From Oscillospiraceae bacterium (GTDB taxonomy: Bacteria > Bacillota > Clostridia > Oscillospirales > Ruminococcaceae), in NCBI GenBank assembly GCA_014799385.1, contig JAAVIC010000002.1:1-64000 (forward strand): a stretch of 64,000 nucleotides of DNA, in the 5' to 3' direction. Numbering within the stretch: the stretch's first letter is position 1; every line of letters begins with the position of its first letter. Under the pieces are notes generated by a model that did no database searches, was not told where the DNA came from, and saw only the letters and a list, made by a program, of their open reading frames with translations. Positions 29,679-39,133 of this stretch are shown one piece after another. A program made the position numbers and the translations under genes.

Positions 29679-30272
29679 ATGACAAAATGGGTTGCAGACG
29701 CAGTGGGGAATCCCGAAGACGCAGCGCGGATAAAGTACCTCGTAATCGGGGAGACTTTCGACTGCGATTTCTTTATTGAGTTATCGCGCGAGATTCCGCC
29801 AAAACCGTTTGTTAATACGGACGGCGGAGATGAGTGGGCGTGCTGTCTGAGAAACGGCGATATTGCGAAACTAGTTGAGAAATATCGAGGCAAAACAGAT
29901 AATCAGATGTCCTGTTTCGGAATTGATCGTCCCGATGACGCAGACTGGCGGAATTATTGCTTTTCCGATGAGGCGAGGGCGAAGTGGAATGAATTTCGTG
30001 AGAGTATTTCCGATGCGCTGTATTACGAAGAACTTCCCGATTCCGAGTTCGAGCGTTGGTATGACGGTGTTCGCGAGAACACTTGGCGCGATATTGCGCT
30101 GTTCACCGGGGTTGAGGTGCTGAGAATCCAAGGACTTGTAATTCCCGATTTTACGATATTGGGCAATTTTCCCAATCTGCGTGCTGCGGAATTTGTTGAA
30201 ACAGTGTTCACGTCCGCAGATGGGATTGAAAATCTGCTTAATCTCGAACAGTTAAGTTGTTGGCTGGATTAA
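29679..30272 (+). CDS. Hypothetical protein with C-terminal LRR-like segment (paralog 2)
   Basis: VEVLRIQGLVIPDFTILGNFPNLRAAEFVETVFTSADGIENLLNLEQLSCWLD. Confidence 0.75.
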   Translation: MTKWVADAVGNPEDAARIKYLVIGETFDCDFFIELSREIPPKPFVNTDGGDEWACCLRNGDIAKLVEKYRGKTDNQMSCFGIDRPDDADWRNYCFSDEARAKWNEFRESISDALYYEELPDSEFERWYDGVRENTWRDIALFTGVEVLRIQGLVIPDFTILGNFPNLRAAEFVETVFTSADGIENLLNLEQLSCWLD

Positions 30273-30297
30273 GCGTTCAATAGCGTGTTGTGCAAAT

Positions 30298-30478
30298 CAA
30301 GGCTTTGGCGATTCGTGCAAATTGCGAAAGCGAGCGGTGCGGTGCGCACAGTGGCAACCAAAGATAATCCAAAAAGACTCAAAATTCCCGAAGGAAATTT
30401 TGAGCGGTTTTGGAATGCTGGCGAAGCGAAGCGGAGCCCAGGCATTCCAAAATTTGGATTTTAATTTAGAATAAGGAG
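30298..30478 (+). repeat. Truncated type I element followed by type II element (accA copy)
   Basis: Type I 5' end GGCGATTCGTGCAAATTGCGAAAGCGAGCGG then AATCCAAAAAGACTCAAAATTC...GAATTTTGAGCGGTTTTGGAATGC...GGCATTCCAAAATTTGGATTTTAATTTAGAATAAGGAG (inner arm shown schematically; read CCCGAAGGAAATTTTGAG). Confidence 0.75.
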
Positions 30479-30483
30479 TAAAG

Positions 30484-31287
30484 ATGAGTAATTTAACGGC
30501 TTGGGAGCGTATGGAAGTTGTTCACCACAAGAACCGTCCGACAGTGAATGACTACATTCCCGCTCTGTTTACGCGGTTTATGGAGTTTCACGGCGACCGC
30601 TGTTTCGGTGACGATGCGGCGATTATCGGCGGAATCGGGCTGCTGTCGTCAACTCCCGTGACGGTATTGGCACAGGTAAAGGGGCGCAATCTTGAGGAGA
30701 ACAAACGTTCGAATTTCTCGATGCCGCACCCCGAGGGATATCGCAAGGCTTTAAGACTTGCGAAACAGGCGGAGAAGTTTCGGCGACCTATAATCTGTCT
30801 TGTGGACACGCCCGGCGCATATTGCGGGATAGAGGCGGAAAAGCGCGGTCAAGGTGAGGCAATCGCGCGGAATCTGTACGAGTTTATGACAATAAAGACG
30901 CCGATTATTTCAATTGTGCTCGGAGAGGGCGGAAGCGGCGGCGCGCTTGCGCTGGCGGTGTGCGATGAGCTGGCGATGATGGAGAACGCACTGTACAGCG
31001 CGATTTCCCCGCGCGGAGCAGCTTCCATTTTGTGGAAAGATGGTTCAAAAGAACGTGAAGCGTGTGAAATCCTGAAAATCACTGCCGAAGATCTGACAAA
31101 TTTCGGCGTGTGCGACAAAATTATCAAAGAGCCGGAGGGCGGCGCGCACAACGCTCCCGAACAGGCGGCTGACAGCCTTTACGAGTACCTTACGGAGGCG
31201 GTTGGGCGACTAAGCTCGGTGGACGAAAAGTCCCTGTTGGAGCGCCGATATAACAAATTCAGGAAAATCGGAATGTTTACGGAATAA
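30484..31287 (+). CDS. accA: Acetyl-CoA carboxylase carboxyltransferase alpha subunit
   Basis: FMEFHGDRCFGDDAAIIGGIG, MPHPEGYRKALRLAKQAEKF, VDTPGAYCGIEAEKRGQGEAIARNL, GEGGSGGALALAV. Confidence 0.97.
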   Translation: MSNLTAWERMEVVHHKNRPTVNDYIPALFTRFMEFHGDRCFGDDAAIIGGIGLLSSTPVTVLAQVKGRNLEENKRSNFSMPHPEGYRKALRLAKQAEKFRRPIICLVDTPGAYCGIEAEKRGQGEAIARNLYEFMTIKTPIISIVLGEGGSGGALALAVCDELAMMENALYSAISPRGAASILWKDGSKEREACEILKITAEDLTNFGVCDKIIKEPEGGAHNAPEQAADSLYEYLTEAVGRLSSVDEKSLLERRYNKFRKIGMFTE

Positions 31288-31328
31288 AATTTTGTGCAAA
31301 ATCACTAAAAGATTTTTTCCGTAAGCAC

Positions 31329-31357
31329 TTGATTATTTCAAAATAATGTTTTATAAT
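31329..31357 (+). promoter_or_regulatory. Sigma-A promoter for acpP
   Basis: TTGATT - 17 nt - TATAAT. Confidence 0.75.
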
Positions 31358-31409
31358 AGTACTTGATAATGCTGTATAAATACGGCAAGAAAAATGGAGG
31401 ATATTGAGC

Positions 31410-31643
31410 ATGGATATTTTTGAAGAGGTAAAGAAGCTCATCGCTGAAAATCTTGACGTTGCGGATGTTGATTCGATAACCGAGGGTACTTCAATCACCG
31501 ATGACCTTGGCGCGGATTCGCTGGACGTTGTTGATCTGGTTGTTGCTGTCAACGACAAGTTCAACGTTGAGATTCCCGATGACGAGGTTGAGAACATCAA
31601 GACCGTCGGCGACATCGTAAAGTACATTGAGGACAAGATGTAA
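31410..31643 (+). CDS. acpP: Acyl carrier protein
   Basis: Phosphopantetheine site LGADSLDVVDLVVAV; RBS GGAGG upstream of 31410. Confidence 0.97.
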   Translation: MDIFEEVKKLIAENLDVADVDSITEGTSITDDLGADSLDVVDLVVAVNDKFNVEIPDDEVENIKTVGDIVKYIEDKM

Positions 31644-31665
31644 GTTTGTCAGAACACAAAGAATC

Positions 31666-31700
31666 AGCGGAGAACCGAAAGGTTCTCCGCTTTGATTTTA
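31666..31700 (+). terminator. Intrinsic terminator after acpP
   Basis: AGCGGAGAACC-GAAA-GGTTCTCCGCT then TTGATTTTA. Confidence 0.85.
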
Positions 31701-31848
31701 GGTTTCCTGTTCCGTAGAGAGCGCGATTTTATCCAGCAGTTCAACGATTTCCTCTTTGGTGTATTCCTTTTTTTTCGCCGTTGGTGAAAAGCAGGCGAAG
31801 TTCGTACAGTGTTGCCATTTTGGTGTCTTGTCTTTCCTTTTCGGTCAT
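31698..31848 (-). pseudogene. Frameshifted small ORF (49 aa if A8 tract is read as A7)
   Basis: Reads MTEKERQDTKMATLYELRLLFTNGEKK then +1 shift at GGCGAAAAAAAAGG; with 7 A's continues EYTKEEIVELLDKIALSTEQET*. Confidence 0.6.
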
Positions 31849-31938
31849 AGGAATCACGCTCCTTTCGTTAATTCAATTATAATATATTCCGTGTAATTTG
31901 TCAAGTAAAAAAATTTTATATAATTTGGCAAAAAATAC

Positions 31939-31967
31939 TTGAAAAATCTTTGGAAATATTGTACAAT
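31939..31967 (+). promoter_or_regulatory. Sigma-A promoter for pgk
   Basis: TTGAAA - 17 nt - TACAAT. Confidence 0.75.
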
Positions 31968-32032
31968 ATATAGTGTAGAGGTTTGAGATTCTCTCAAACA
32001 AATATTTCACATAACGAAAGGAAATGTTTACC

Positions 32033-33253
32033 ATGGCTAAGCTCAACAAGAAAAATGTAGAAGATTTGAACGTAAAGGGCAAATTCGTCCTCGTGCGCGT
32101 TGATTTCAACGTTCCGCTGAAGGACGGCAAAATCACCAACGATAACCGTATCACTGCGGCTCTTCCGACCATTAACAAGCTCACCGAAAACGGCGCAAAG
32201 GTAGTTCTTTGCTCGCACCTCGGCAAGCCGAAGAACGGTCCCGAGGCTAAGTTCTCGCTTAAGCCCGCGGCGGACAGACTCGCGGAGCTGGTTAAGTCTA
32301 AGGTTACATTCGCTCCCGATGATACCGTAGTCGGCGATAACGCGAAGAAGGCTGTTGCGGAGATGGCTGACGGCGATATCGTTGTTCTTGAGAACACACG
32401 TTTCCGCGGCGCTGACGAGACCAAGAACGGCGAGGGCTTCTCGAAGGAGCTTGCAGACCTCGTTCACGGCGAGATTTTCGTTATGGACGCGTTCGGTTCC
32501 TCTCACAGAGCGCACGCTTCCACCGTTGGCGTAACAAAGTTCGTTAAGGAAACCGCTGTCGGCTACCTGATGAACAAGGAGATCGAGTTCCTCGGCAACG
32601 CTGTCGAGAATCCCACACGTCCGTTTGTTGCGGTTCTGGGCGGCGCAAAGGTTGCGGATAAGCTGAATGTAATCTCCAATCTGCTCGACAAGTGCGATAC
32701 GCTGATTATCGGCGGCGGTATGGCTTATACCTTCCTTAAGGCTAAGGGCTGCGAGGTAGGCAAATCGTTGGTTGACGATGAAAAGCTCGATTACTGCAAG
32801 GAGATGATAGCAAAGGCTGAAAAGAACGGCAAGAAGCTGCTCCTGCCCGTTGACACCACCATTGCTAAGGCATTCCCCGACCCGATTGACGCGGATATCG
32901 AGGTTTCCGTTGTGGATTCGGACAAGATTCCTGCGGATATGATGGGTCTGGACATCGGCGAAAAGACCATGGAGCTGTTCGCGAACGAGGTTAAGTCCGC
33001 AAAGACCGTTGTATGGAACGGACCGATGGGCGTATTCGAGAACCCGACTCTCGCAAAGGGAACGATCGCGGTTGCTAAGGGTATGGCAGAGGCTGACGCT
33101 ACCACGATTATCGGCGGCGGCGACTCTGCGGCGGCTGTTGTTCAGCTCGGTTTCGCGGATAAGATGAGCCACATCTCCACCGGCGGCGGAGCGTCTCTTG
33201 AGTATCTGGAGGGTAAGGGTCTGCCCGGAATTGACGCTATTCAGGATAAGTAA
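32033..33253 (+). CDS. pgk: Phosphoglycerate kinase
   Basis: [66 protein letters not shown]. Confidence 0.97.
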   Translation: MAKLNKKNVEDLNVKGKFVLVRVDFNVPLKDGKITNDNRITAALPTINKLTENGAKVVLCSHLGKPKNGPEAKFSLKPAADRLAELVKSKVTFAPDDTVVGDNAKKAVAEMADGDIVVLENTRFRGADETKNGEGFSKELADLVHGEIFVMDAFGSSHRAHASTVGVTKFVKETAVGYLMNKEIEFLGNAVENPTRPFVAVLGGAKVADKLNVISNLLDKCDTLIIGGGMAYTFLKAKGCEVGKSLVDDEKLDYCKEMIAKAEKNGKKLLLPVDTTIAKAFPDPIDADIEVSVVDSDKIPADMMGLDIGEKTMELFANEVKSAKTVVWNGPMGVFENPTLAKGTIAVAKGMAEADATTIIGGGDSAAAVVQLGFADKMSHISTGGGASLEYLEGKGLPGIDAIQDK

Positions 33254-33303
33254 TAGTTGACAGTTATGGTATGCCGCCGCGGCGCGGCGGCATACTTTTG
33301 TTA

Positions 33304-34422
33304 ATGGAGGCTAAGTTGGGCAAAAGAAAATATTTCATTGATAATCTGAGAATTTTGGCAATTCTGATGTTGTTTCCGTTTCACGCGTCAATGTGTTTTC
33401 TGTCAGGCGGCTATTACAGCTTTTACGTTTATGGAGGGGAAATTCCCGCGCTTCGGTATATCGATCTCTCGGTGTATCCATGGTGGATGTCCTTGATGTT
33501 CGCGCTTGCGGGAGCGTCGACCTTCTTTGCGCTGAAAAAACGAACGGCTGCTGAATACGCAAAGGAGCGTGTTCTCAGGCTGCTTGTTCCGTTCGTGAGC
33601 GGGCTTCTGCTTTGGATACCGATTCAGAGCTTTATCGCGGACGTTTTCTACAACGATTATCAAGGCGGATTTTTTAGGCACTATTCGGTTTTTTTCACCA
33701 AATGGGGCGACCTCACGGGCTATGACGGCGGGTTTACTCCCGGTCACTTGTGGTTTATATTGTTCCTGTTTGTGTATTCGTTGGTGTTCTTACCGTTGAA
33801 TATTTGGTACGTTAAGAGGGACAAAAAACCCGATATGTCGAAAATACCCGTTGTGGTGATGATAATCGGCGGATTTGCGCTGCTTTGCGCGGGCGGTCTT
33901 GTTGCGAATGTTGGCGGAAAAGGTGTGCTTGAATTTGCTCTCTGCTTTCTGTTGGGGTTCTTTTTATTCACCGATGACAAGGTGATTGAAAAGCTCAAAC
34001 GCAATTGGATTCTGCTTGGCGGTTTGTGGCTTGCAATGATGATATTCCGTTGCGTTATGTGGAATATCGGCATTGAAAGCAATCTCTTTTGGTATCTCGA
34101 TTTCAGAGCCTTAGAGTGGACGGGAATCCTTGGCGCAGTGGCAGTCGGAGCGAGGTTCTTGGACTTCAAAAGCGGATTCACGAGTTACTTCTCGCCCGCA
34201 TGCTTCCCGATTTATTGGCTGCATCAAACCGTACTTGCAGCGGTCGCGTTCTTTATCGTAAAGATCGATTGCGCCAACTTCGCGCAGTTTGTCTTGATAA
34301 CGGTCGTCAGCTTTGCTGTTACCGTGGGGCTGTACGAAATCTGTAAAAGAATAGCTCCGCTTAGGTTTATTACAGGAATCAAAAAGCCGGAAAAATCGCG
34401 CGGTGATACTACCGTAAAATGA
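33304..34422 (+). CDS. Acyltransferase 3 family membrane protein
   Basis: Multi-TM; YFIDNLRILAILMLFPFHASMCF; PGHLWFILFLFVYSLVFLPL; FPIYWLHQTVLAAVAFF. Confidence 0.85.
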   Translation: MEAKLGKRKYFIDNLRILAILMLFPFHASMCFLSGGYYSFYVYGGEIPALRYIDLSVYPWWMSLMFALAGASTFFALKKRTAAEYAKERVLRLLVPFVSGLLLWIPIQSFIADVFYNDYQGGFFRHYSVFFTKWGDLTGYDGGFTPGHLWFILFLFVYSLVFLPLNIWYVKRDKKPDMSKIPVVVMIIGGFALLCAGGLVANVGGKGVLEFALCFLLGFFLFTDDKVIEKLKRNWILLGGLWLAMMIFRCVMWNIGIESNLFWYLDFRALEWTGILGAVAVGARFLDFKSGFTSYFSPACFPIYWLHQTVLAAVAFFIVKIDCANFAQFVLITVVSFAVTVGLYEICKRIAPLRFITGIKKPEKSRGDTTVK

Positions 34423-34459
34423 TTTGAGATGTTTTCTCAATTGAAAGGAATGTTTTACT

Positions 34460-35233
34460 ATGAAGAAGAATGTAAGAAAGGCAATTATTGCCGGAAACTG
34501 GAAGATGAACAAGACACGCCCCGAGGCGAAGGCTCTGCTTGAGGAACTCAAGCCGCTGGTTGCGGACGTTAAGGGTGTGGAAATCGTTGCGTGTGTGCCG
34601 TTCACCAACCTTGAAACGGCTCTGGAAGCGACCAAGGGCACGAACATCAAAATCGGCGCGGAGAACTGCCACTTTGAGAAGAGCGGCGCGTTCACGGGAG
34701 AGATTTCCGCGGATATGCTCGCTGAGATGGGCGTGGAGTATGTAGTGCTTGGTCACTCCGAGCGCCGTCAGTACTTCAACGAAACAGACGAAACTGTAAA
34801 CAAGCGTACCAAGGCGGCTTTGGCAGCGGGTTTGAAGCCCATCGTGTGCGTGGGCGAGCTTCTCTGGGAGCGTGAGTGCAACATCACCGAGGAGGTTATC
34901 GCGCGCCAGATCAAGCTGGATTTCTTCGCGATCTCCAAGGAGGACGTTAAGAAGTGCGTTATCGCTTATGAGCCTGTATGGGCTATCGGCACGGGCAAGA
35001 CCGCTACCGCCGACCAGGCGGAGGAAGTTTGCGCGTTTATCCGCGCTCAGCTCGCTAAGCTGTACGATAACGACACTGCGGAGTCCATCACGATTCAGTA
35101 CGGCGGCTCGATGAACGCGGGTAATGCCGAGGAGCTGGTTTCCAAGACCAATGTAGACGGCGGACTTATCGGCGGCGCTTCCTTGAAGGCAGGAGATTTC
35201 ACCACTATCATCAAGGCGGCAGAGAACGGTTGA
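34460..35233 (+). CDS. tpiA: Triosephosphate isomerase
   Basis: IAGNWKMNKT, VLGHSERRQYFNETDE, AYEPVWAIGTGKTAT, IQYGGSMNAGNAEEL, GLIGGASLK. Confidence 0.97.
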   Translation: MKKNVRKAIIAGNWKMNKTRPEAKALLEELKPLVADVKGVEIVACVPFTNLETALEATKGTNIKIGAENCHFEKSGAFTGEISADMLAEMGVEYVVLGHSERRQYFNETDETVNKRTKAALAAGLKPIVCVGELLWERECNITEEVIARQIKLDFFAISKEDVKKCVIAYEPVWAIGTGKTATADQAEEVCAFIRAQLAKLYDNDTAESITIQYGGSMNAGNAEELVSKTNVDGGLIGGASLKAGDFTTIIKAAENG

Positions 35234-35251
35234 TTTTGGGGAGCAAAGTGT

Positions 35252-35848
35252 ATGTATAGTGCGTTTCTCTTGTCGAGCGTAAGGGATTACTTCAGAAACA
35301 AGGAGTTTCATAAAATCCCCGGGGAAGTTTTCCGCGATTTGAAATGCTGCGTTCAGCGAATCAAAAAGGGCTTCTGTTACAGGGATATTTGGAATATCAA
35401 CAGTTGGTTTTTGTGTGTGATTTCCGATATGCTTGATGAGCTTAAACGCACAACACACGGCTTTCCATCAAGGTTTTTGAAGAATGACGGTTCCGATACG
35501 GACGAGGAGATAGACAGGGCTTCCGCGAAATGGAAAGCAATTCTTTCGCGAATGGCGTTCTTATTCCGCGAGGCAAACGAGGAAACCTGTCAAAAGAAAA
35601 ATCCTTACGATGAGGAATACAGTATAGTTTTACACAAGTTTATAGAGTGTTTCGGTATTAACGGAAAATGGGTGAAAAAGAAAGACGGAACACGCGTTTT
35701 TATTCACGATTTAAGCGATATACCGAAATACAGAAGGCTTGATGAAAATTACCATAGAGTTGAAAAAGAGCTTTACGAATACAGAAGTAACTGCCTGAAA
35801 AAGGCGATGTCGATGTTCGTGGAGTATTTCAACGATTTATGGGATTAA
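35252..35848 (+). CDS. Hypothetical protein, resembles phage-associated hypothetical families
   Basis: ORF RGFC..DIWNINSWFLCVISDMLDELKRTTHGFPSRF pattern; C-terminus overlaps ORF-track start of gpmI. Confidence 0.7.
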   Translation: MYSAFLLSSVRDYFRNKEFHKIPGEVFRDLKCCVQRIKKGFCYRDIWNINSWFLCVISDMLDELKRTTHGFPSRFLKNDGSDTDEEIDRASAKWKAILSRMAFLFREANEETCQKKNPYDEEYSIVLHKFIECFGINGKWVKKKDGTRVFIHDLSDIPKYRRLDENYHRVEKELYEYRSNCLKKAMSMFVEYFNDLWD

Positions 35849-35865
35849 GAAAGAAGGTATATAAA

Positions 35866-37437
35866 ATGGCAAAACCTGTTTTATTGGTTGTAATGGACGG
35901 TGTTGGCTACTCCAAGACGGGGCTGGGCGACGCTGTTACCGAGGCGAACACCCCCACTCTGGACTGGCTGCTTGCCAACTGTCCGAATACGCGTCTTAAG
36001 GCACACGGTGACGCGGTAGGTCTGCCCACCGATGACGATATGGGCAACTCCGAGGTCGGACATAACGCGCTCGGCTGCGGTCAGATTTATTCGCAGGGCG
36101 CAAAGCTCGTGAATGAGTCCATCGAGAGCGGCAAGATGTACGATTCCTCCGCTTGGAAAGAGATCGTTGCGAATGTCAAGGCGAAAGACAGCACACTGCA
36201 TTTTATCGGCTTGCTGTCGGACGGAAACGTTCACTCGAACATCTCCCACCTGTTCAATATGCTCCGCAAGGCGAAGTCCGAGGGAGTTAAAAAGGCTCGT
36301 GTTCACGTTCTGTTGGACGGACGTGATGTTCCGTCCGATTCCGCGCTGACTTATGTTCAGCAGCTTGAGGATGTTCTCAAGGAACTGAACGATGGTTCGT
36401 TTGACGGCAAAATCGCCAGCGGCGGCGGACGTATGACCATCACAATGGATCGCTATCAAGCCGATTGGCCGATGGTAGAGCGCGGTTGGAATATCCACGT
36501 TAAGGGCGAGGGACGGCAGTTTGCTTCGGCAACCGAGGCTGTTCAGACCTACCGTACCGAGCTTGGCAAGGCGGACGACCAGAATCTCCCCGGATTTGTT
36601 ATCGCCGAGAACGGTGTTCCCGTAGGTAAAATCGTTGACGGTGACAGCGTGGTTCTGTACAATTTCCGCGGCGACAGAGCAATCGAGCTTTCAATGGCAT
36701 TCGATATGGACGAGTTCAATCATTTCAACCGCGGTAAGAAGCCCGATGTATGCTACGCAGGTATGCTGCAGTATGACGGCGATTTGAAGCTCCCGGCGAG
36801 ATTCCTTGTAAATCCACCGGAGATTCACGATACGCTTTCCGAGGTGCTTGTCAAGGCAGGTCTGCGGCAGTACGCGGTATCCGAAACGCAGAAGTACGGT
36901 CACGTTACCTATTTCTGGAACGGCAACCGCAGCGGCAAGTTCTCCGAGGAGCTTGAAACATTCAAGGAGATTCCCTCCGATAACGTTTCGTTTGACCAGC
37001 GTCCGTGGATGAAGTCTGCGGATATTGTGGACGATTTGATTGAAGCAATCAAGTCCAAGAAGTATGACTTCCTGCGCTGCAACTTCCCGAACGGCGATAT
37101 GGTAGGGCATACCGGCTCGATGGAGGCAACGATTATCGGTATGGAGAGCGTTGACATCGGACTTGCGCGGCTTAAAAAGGTATGCGATGAGGAGGGCGTT
37201 ACAATGCTTGTAACCGCCGACCACGGCAACGCCGATGAGATGCTCGAAAAGAACAAGAAGGGCGAGGTTCAGGTTCGTACCGCGCACTCGCTGAATCCCG
37301 TTCCGTTCATCATCTATGACAAGGACGTGAAGTACACCATCAAGGACGGCAATTACGGACTTTCCAATGTCGCTCCGACTGTTGTCAAGATGTTCGGTCT
37401 TGAAGCTCCGGCAAGCTGGCAGGAGTCGATGATTTAA
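35866..37437 (+). CDS. gpmI: 2,3-bisphosphoglycerate-independent phosphoglycerate mutase
   Basis: VMDGVGYSKTGLGDAVTEANTPTLD, DDDMGNSEVGHNALGCGQIYSQGAKLV, HVLLDGRDVPSDSAL, CNFPNGDMVGHTGSMEA, TADHGNADEML. Confidence 0.97.
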   Translation: MAKPVLLVVMDGVGYSKTGLGDAVTEANTPTLDWLLANCPNTRLKAHGDAVGLPTDDDMGNSEVGHNALGCGQIYSQGAKLVNESIESGKMYDSSAWKEIVANVKAKDSTLHFIGLLSDGNVHSNISHLFNMLRKAKSEGVKKARVHVLLDGRDVPSDSALTYVQQLEDVLKELNDGSFDGKIASGGGRMTITMDRYQADWPMVERGWNIHVKGEGRQFASATEAVQTYRTELGKADDQNLPGFVIAENGVPVGKIVDGDSVVLYNFRGDRAIELSMAFDMDEFNHFNRGKKPDVCYAGMLQYDGDLKLPARFLVNPPEIHDTLSEVLVKAGLRQYAVSETQKYGHVTYFWNGNRSGKFSEELETFKEIPSDNVSFDQRPWMKSADIVDDLIEAIKSKKYDFLRCNFPNGDMVGHTGSMEATIIGMESVDIGLARLKKVCDEEGVTMLVTADHGNADEMLEKNKKGEVQVRTAHSLNPVPFIIYDKDVKYTIKDGNYGLSNVAPTVVKMFGLEAPASWQESMI

Positions 37438-37477
37438 CGAGGAATAGTGTTGACTGTTCCTTGTGTAGTAGAATTGA

Positions 37478-37503
37478 AATCCCCCTCCGAAAAGAGGGGG
37501 ATT
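37478..37503 (+). terminator. Terminator-like hairpin after gpmI
   Basis: AATCCCCCTC-CGAAAA-GAGGGGGATT. Confidence 0.75.
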
Positions 37504-37634
37504 CAGACTGTCGATAAACCCTCGCACCGCCCCGCCGCAAAGCGGCGGGGCTTACTTCGTCAAAGCCCTAACGGCAGGCATAAAGTCTAGCCGTTAGGGC
37601 TTTTCCTCGTCTGCGAGTGTTTCTCGACAGTCTG
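37504..37634. repeat. Third structured repeat family (CAGACTGTCGATAAACCC type), complete copy
   Basis: Outer arms CAGACTGTCGATAAACCCTCGCA (37504) vs TGCGAGTGTTTCTCGACAGTCTG (37612); inner CCCCGCCGC-AAA-GCGGCGGGG and GCCCTAACGGC/GCCGTTAGGGC. Confidence 0.85.
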
Positions 37635-37678
37635 AGAAATGCGAATTAAATTGACTTTTTCTACAGTCTGTTCGTTTG

Positions 37679-39022
37679 TTAATCATCAAAGTGGTATAGA
37701 ATAACCTCTGACATATCCGCGCCGCAGCCGGGACACCAGCTGTCAACCTTAAACGCGGATTTACCATCGTTTATATAGTCGTAGGATTCGGCAATCATTC
37801 TTCCGTACTCATCTTTTCCGGATATGATGAACGATGATATTATCATTCCATCGTGAGGGCAGTATACAAATGCCATATCTCCCGCTTTGGCGTAATCCGG
37901 GAGAATAACCGTGCGGTCGGCGCGAACCGACAGCGACTCCGCCGCGCCGAGGTGAGTTTTCAAAAGCTGAATGAACACCGCCGACTGATTGGGATAACCC
38001 ACAGAACACCCGCCCGCGCGAAGAATCCTTGAGGTGTGGTTTGCGCCGAATGCTCCAACACCGTCCGCCGGATTGGATTTCGCGTATTCCAGTGCCGCCG
38101 CGCGGTCGAATTTCTCGTCCGGGAGAGTGTAACCGCGCTCCTCCAACAATACAACGTCTTTGTTATTTACCACCTCTTCGGGAAGTCCCTTGTCATCATC
38201 GCGGTAAAAGTGGTAGTAGAAAATCTCCGCAGTATCGGCTTTACAGCACCAGCACGGATCGTTGAGGTAGTCAACAAGGAACGTGTTTTCGCCACTGTTG
38301 CGCAGATTGTGGGCAACAGCGCGCATTCTGCCCTTGTCGTCCGTACCTACAACCAATGTCGAGTGCATCATTACGCCCTCATATGTGCAATAAAGCTGTA
38401 CTACATCTCCGGGACGCGCATATGACGGCAGTGTGATGGTGTGGTCTTCCTTGCTGTACGGCAGAAACTGACCGAATCCCAGACGCGAGTGGAGCAGCAT
38501 AAGCGTGATCGCCGTGGAGCTGTCGGTGTAGTTGGTTATATTGCCGCCTTGCGTCAGACAACTGGACAGGAACTCCGCACATAAGCCTATCCCGTTATTC
38601 CAGTTTGCTTTTCCGTATGTAACCGCTCCGTCCGCATTGTAAGGGCTCCACGGGGTTTCATTAATGGTGCTTGTCCAGAGAACCTTTCGCTCGTTTGTCC
38701 AGTTGAAATCGCCGTCATAACGCTGCCTGTTTGACGTATCCAACGCATTGGGATTATAAATGTAATTTCCCGTGGAAAAGTCATGAGCACCGTATACCTC
38801 TTCGGGGATGTCCTCAATGACAGGCAGCTTGACCGTTGTGCTTGTGGATTCGGTGCTTGTGGAGCTGCCTTCCGTACTGCTGTCGGTAGAAGAGCTTTCC
38901 GATACGATAATGGTGAGTTCGCTTGATTGTGTAAAATCGGACGTGCGCTCGTCTGTGACGCTGCACCCGGCGATAACCGAGATAAAGATTGCCAGAGCTG
39001 TAATTGACGCAAATTTCTTCAT
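37679..39022 (-). CDS. Lipoprotein with two tandem amidase/NlpC-like domains, second lacking putative catalytic residues
   Basis: Lipobox IAGCS; WNNGIGLCAEFLSSCL...MMHSTLVVG vs DGVGAFGANHTSRIL...GMIISSFIISG. Confidence 0.75.
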   Translation of the reverse strand: MKKFASITALAIFISVIAGCSVTDERTSDFTQSSELTIIVSESSSTDSSTEGSSTSTESTSTTVKLPVIEDIPEEVYGAHDFSTGNYIYNPNALDTSNRQRYDGDFNWTNERKVLWTSTINETPWSPYNADGAVTYGKANWNNGIGLCAEFLSSCLTQGGNITNYTDSSTAITLMLLHSRLGFGQFLPYSKEDHTITLPSYARPGDVVQLYCTYEGVMMHSTLVVGTDDKGRMRAVAHNLRNSGENTFLVDYLNDPCWCCKADTAEIFYYHFYRDDDKGLPEEVVNNKDVVLLEERGYTLPDEKFDRAAALEYAKSNPADGVGAFGANHTSRILRAGGCSVGYPNQSAVFIQLLKTHLGAAESLSVRADRTVILPDYAKAGDMAFVYCPHDGMIISSFIISGKDEYGRMIAESYDYINDGKSAFKVDSWCPGCGADMSEVILYHFDD

Positions 39023-39133
39023 AAAAACCCCTTATTACAAAAATATATTTTCCATACTACATTATAAATCAATTGAAAAATAATTTCAATAATTATTAAT
39101 AAATTGTAATAATTTGTAATATTTTGTAACCTT

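Noticed and set aside
31994-33172. 392-aa antisense ORF opposite pgk
   Set aside because: Antisense shadow of pgk; no recognisable domain or ribosome-binding site.
34409-35458. 349-aa antisense ORF opposite tpiA
   Set aside because: Antisense shadow of tpiA.
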